From: Mesorhizobium sp. M00.F.Ca.ET.216.01.1.1
GTDB taxonomy: Bacteria > Pseudomonadota > Alphaproteobacteria > Rhizobiales > Rhizobiaceae
Length of the DNA: 64,000 nt
Direction of reading: 5' to 3'
NCBI RefSeq assembly: GCF_004010325.2
Contig: NZ_SADR02000003.1
Location: forward strand, 178,501-242,500
Below, one piece after another: positions 61,387 through 64,000 of this stretch; within the stretch, counting starts at the first letter, position 1, and every line of letters starts with the position of its first letter. A model generated the notes under the pieces. It did no database searches and was not told the origin of the DNA. It saw only the letters and a program-made list of their open reading frames with translations. A program made the translations under genes and the position numbers.

Positions 61387-62946
61387 ATGAAGTCTCCGAG
61401 CGAAGCCGCCGCCGTCCCCCTGACCGGTACACTTCCACGCGACGCGTTTTGTCCGCAGGCGCGGCGCAGGTTCGTGCTGATTGCCGCGATCCTGGCTTCC
61501 GCGCTCGGCTTCATCGACGGTTCGATCCTGGCCATCGCGACGCCGGCGATCCGCGTCGACCTCGGCGCCAGCCTTGCCGAGGCGCAGTGGATTTCGAACG
61601 CCTATGCATTGACACTTTCGGCGCTCATCCTCGCCGGTGGCGCCGCGGGCGACCGCTTCGGCCTGCGCCGCGCATTCGTGGCCGGCATTGCCCTGTTCAT
61701 CGCCGCTTCGCTCGCCTGCGCGGTGGCGCCCAATCCGGGAGTGCTCATCGCGTTTCGCGCCATCCAGGGCATCGGCGCTGCCGTCATGGTGCCGGGCAGC
61801 CTCGCCATCATCGCCAAGGCCTATCCGAAGAACGAGCGCGGCAGGGCGATCGGCATCTGGGCGGCTGCCTCGGCCTTGACGACGGCACTTGGCCCGGTGC
61901 TTGGCGGCTTCGTCCTGTCGACCTTCGGCGACGGCGTCTGGCGGGCGATCTTCGCCATCAACCTGCCGCTCGGGCTGATCTCGATCTACCTTCTGCTGGC
62001 AAGGGTTCCCGCCGATGCGCCGACGGAAAAGCGAAGCCTGGATCTCGGCGGCGCCGGACTTGCCACACTGGCATTCGGGGCGCTGGCCTACGGCCTGACC
62101 TCGATGAGTGCCAAGGGCGAGGGGCAGATGTCAGGGCCGAGCATCGCTGCCGGCGCGGTGCTGCTCATCGCCTTCATTGTCTTCGAGCGCCGGCAGCGCG
62201 AGCCGATGATCGATCTCTCGCTGTTTCGCATCGGCGCTTTTGCCGGCGCCAATGTCGCGACCTTCTTCCTTTACTTCGCGCTGTCGGCCAATTTGTTTTA
62301 CCTGCCGATGCTGCTGATCGCCGGGTGGAGGCTGAGCACGGCTGAGGTCGGTTTCATCTTCCTGCCGCTGTCGGCGTTGATCGCACTATTGTCAGGGCCC
62401 GTCGGCCATTGGTCCGACCGCATCGGACCGCGTTTTCCGATCGCCAGCGGCAGCCTCGTCGTCGCCTTCGCTTTTGCCGGGCTTGCCTTGTTGGCCTACG
62501 TCGGCATCCACAATTTCTGGGCGGGGGTGTTTCCGCTGATGGCGCTGATGGGGTTCGGCATGGCACTGGTCGTGTCGCCGCTGTCGACCGCGATCATGAC
62601 GGCGGTCGAGGACAAGGACACCGGTGCTGCCTCGGGCATCAACAATGCCGTTTCGCGCATCGGCGGCCTGATCGCCGTGGCGGCGATGGGCTCGCTGGCG
62701 GCCTGGATCTATGCGGCCGGGCTGAACACCGGTGCCGCGTCCGGCATTCCGGACTTCGGCGAACCGGCGCCGGCCGGCCTGGCGGCAGATCTTGATGCGG
62801 CGAGGGTTGCCGCCAGCGATGCGGCCTTCGCGGTCATCGCCGCAGTGACCGCGCTGCTTTGCCTGCTTTCGGCAGTCATCGCCTGGGCGACTGTTTCCGG
62901 GCAGCCGCTACCGTGGTCGGGCCAGTCTGAGAATCCGCAGAACTGA
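61387..62946 (+). CDS. MFS transporter, DHA2/EmrB-QacA type
   Basis: Exporter of 519 residues with about 14 helices. The helix-1 motif is LGFIDGSILAIATPAIRVDLG, then QWISNAYALTLSALILAGGAAGDRFGLRR (motif A) and RAIQGIGAAVMVPGSLAIIA; the DHA2 motif C region is SALTTALGPVLGGF. Relatives extrude drugs using the proton gradient. No membrane-fusion or regulator gene is adjacent. ATG 61387 is chosen because upstream frame sequence is polar and overlaps the spacer. Confidence 0.88.
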   Translation: MKSPSEAAAVPLTGTLPRDAFCPQARRRFVLIAAILASALGFIDGSILAIATPAIRVDLGASLAEAQWISNAYALTLSALILAGGAAGDRFGLRRAFVAGIALFIAASLACAVAPNPGVLIAFRAIQGIGAAVMVPGSLAIIAKAYPKNERGRAIGIWAAASALTTALGPVLGGFVLSTFGDGVWRAIFAINLPLGLISIYLLLARVPADAPTEKRSLDLGGAGLATLAFGALAYGLTSMSAKGEGQMSGPSIAAGAVLLIAFIVFERRQREPMIDLSLFRIGAFAGANVATFFLYFALSANLFYLPMLLIAGWRLSTAEVGFIFLPLSALIALLSGPVGHWSDRIGPRFPIASGSLVVAFAFAGLALLAYVGIHNFWAGVFPLMALMGFGMALVVSPLSTAIMTAVEDKDTGAASGINNAVSRIGGLIAVAAMGSLAAWIYAAGLNTGAASGIPDFGEPAPAGLAADLDAARVAASDAAFAVIAAVTALLCLLSAVIAWATVSGQPLPWSGQSENPQN

Positions 62947-62959
62947 TTCAGGTGAAGGA

Positions 62960-64000
62960 TTAGCCTTCGATCTTGGCGCTGGCGACCTTCAGCGAATCGC
63001 TATCCTGCTGCTTGAGCAGGTCGTCGATGCGCTCGCGCTCACGTTTGAAGGCAACCAGGTCGTCGCCCTTCAGCACCTTGCCGACCGGCAGGCGGACGCG
63101 CATCGAATCGACCTTGGTGCCGTTGACGATCAGCTCGTAGTGGAGATGCGGGCCTGTGGAGAGACCGGTCTGGCCGAGATAGCCAATGATTTGGCCTTGG
63201 CGGACATGCACGCCCGGCTCGATGCCTTTGGCGAAGGCGCTCTGGTGATTGTAGGAGGTCTCGTAGCCGTTGGCGTGGCGGATGATGATCTGCTTGCCAT
63301 AGCCGCCAGCCCAGCCGGCCTTCTCGACGACGCCGTTGCCGGCAGCGATGATCGGCGACCCGATGGGGGCGGCCCAGTCAGTGCCTGTGTGCATACGGAC
63401 ATAGCCGAGGATCGGATGCCTGCGGGCGCCAAAGCCAGAGGTGAAGCGACCATTGGGCAGGGGGTTGCGCAGCAGGAACTGCTTGGCGCTGCTGCCGTTC
63501 TCGTCAAAATAGTCGGTGCTGCCGTCCTGCATCTGGAAGCGGTAGAAATTGCGCGTCTGCCCGCCAAAGGTCGATGAAACGTAGAGCAGCTCGGACTCGT
63601 CGGACGCCTGGTCGTCGCCATCCGGCTGCGAGAACAGCACGTCGAGACGGTCCGACGGACCGAGCCGCGACTGGAAGTCGACATCAGATGCCAGCAGCTT
63701 GACCAGTTGCTGGGTCAGCTTCTTCGATATGCCGTAGGAATAGGCGGCGCGATAGATTCCGTCATAAATGTTCGGCAGATTACCGCGCACCACCACCGGC
63801 GGCGAATCGTCGAATGCCGTCAGCAATTCGGGATTGGGCTCCGGCTCCTGCGCCGGCACATACTGGCCGTGATCGTCGAGCGCGATGGTCACGATGTGCT
63901 GGGTGCGGTCGTAGATGCTGGTGCGAACAACCTTGGCGGCGTCGCCACGCACCTCAAGCCCGACGCGCAGCACGGTTCCGGCCTTGAGCGCCGGTGCGTT
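62960..64000 (-). CDS. M23-family metallopeptidase, 5' end beyond the window
   Basis: C-terminal 346 or so residues of an envelope peptidase; the frame stays open to the window edge, so the true start lies outside. The LytM domain is complete: RRHPILGYVRMHTGTDWAAPIGSPI (zinc His and Asp) and GLSTGPHLHYELIVNG (HxH), followed by a charged C-terminal helix. Before it is a region rich in acidic and Pro residues (SPPVVVRGNLPNIYDGIYRAAYSYGI) seen in MepM/ShyA-like endopeptidases. It likely cleaves peptidoglycan cross-links in the periplasm. Confidence 0.9.
   Translation of the reverse strand, partial: NAPALKAGTVLRVGLEVRGDAAKVVRTSIYDRTQHIVTIALDDHGQYVPAQEPEPNPELLTAFDDSPPVVVRGNLPNIYDGIYRAAYSYGISKKLTQQLVKLLASDVDFQSRLGPSDRLDVLFSQPDGDDQASDESELLYVSSTFGGQTRNFYRFQMQDGSTDYFDENGSSAKQFLLRNPLPNGRFTSGFGARRHPILGYVRMHTGTDWAAPIGSPIIAAGNGVVEKAGWAGGYGKQIIIRHANGYETSYNHQSAFAKGIEPGVHVRQGQIIGYLGQTGLSTGPHLHYELIVNGTKVDSMRVRLPVGKVLKGDDLVAFKRERERIDDLLKQQDSDSLKVASAKIEG

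Overview
The window is about 63% GC (estimated by eye) and has the gene content and order of a Rhizobiales chromosome. Mesorhizobium or a close relative is most likely. Supporting signs are secA next to a parvulin gene and argJ, the ubiG / lysC-ptsP-prfA-prmC block, the etfB-etfA-3-hydroxyacyl-CoA dehydrogenase block, an ECF sigma/NrsF pair, a Flp pilin, and several palindromic intergenic repeats that look like rhizobial dispersed repeats. The species call is inference from gene content, not from a database match.

Region 1 (1-9725) holds two complete, diverged ugpB-A-E-C type ABC importers in tandem, followed by a class III metallophosphoesterase with the metal-ligand spacing of the glycerophosphodiesterase GpdQ. 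Together they read as a module for glycerol-3-phosphate or glycerophosphodiester uptake and hydrolysis. Region 2 (9768-13689, minus strand) is an FbpA-FbpB-FbpC ferric iron importer with an internal terminator and a possible iron-responsive operator. Region 3 (13823-17123) has an ECF sigma factor, its six-helix NrsF-type anti-sigma factor with a cysteine pair, and a membrane PAS-GGDEF diguanylate cyclase.

Region 4 (17156-22734, minus strand) runs SDR, HIG1-type twin-helix protein, cobalamin adenosyltransferase, rhomboid protease, etfB, etfA, 3-hydroxybutyryl-CoA dehydrogenase. A structured repeat sits between etfB and etfA. Region 5 (22795-28595) contains membrane proteins (YihY, EamA, YqaA, DsbB), GluQ-RS, a DNA glycosylase and an HNH nuclease. 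A tRNA-Leu(CAA) with its own promoter follows (28729-28869). Region 6 (28936-33016, minus strand) is a flippase plus CelD-like acyltransferase pair, then a decayed IS110 element between two palindromic repeats.

Region 7 (33027-40654) is secA, a periplasmic parvulin, argJ, a GNAT acetyltransferase and mutT. A divergent TetR/small membrane protein cassette with a 36-bp near-palindromic operator sits between the parvulin gene and argJ. Region 8 (40801-46971) has a single-helix protein and a Flp pilin with a TTAA array between them, then a methyltransferase, ComF, glutaredoxin, a nitrilase-family amidase, a DUF1178 protein, a lower-GC HExxH protein, and a divergent MarR/EamA pair.

Region 9 (46991-64000) has ubiG, a glycolipid-binding-domain protein, lysC-ptsP-prfA-prmC, a DUF4167 protein, clpB with a heat-shock-type promoter, an MmcQ/YjbR protein, an L,D-transpeptidase, a TMEM175-type channel, an MFS exporter and an M23 peptidase cut by the window edge. 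I see no CRISPR array, rRNA operon or prophage. The most unusual points are the paired Ugp importers with GpdQ, the TetR operator cassette, the TTAA array before the pilin, the broken IS110 with a possible bridge-RNA region, and the disordered DUF4167 protein.
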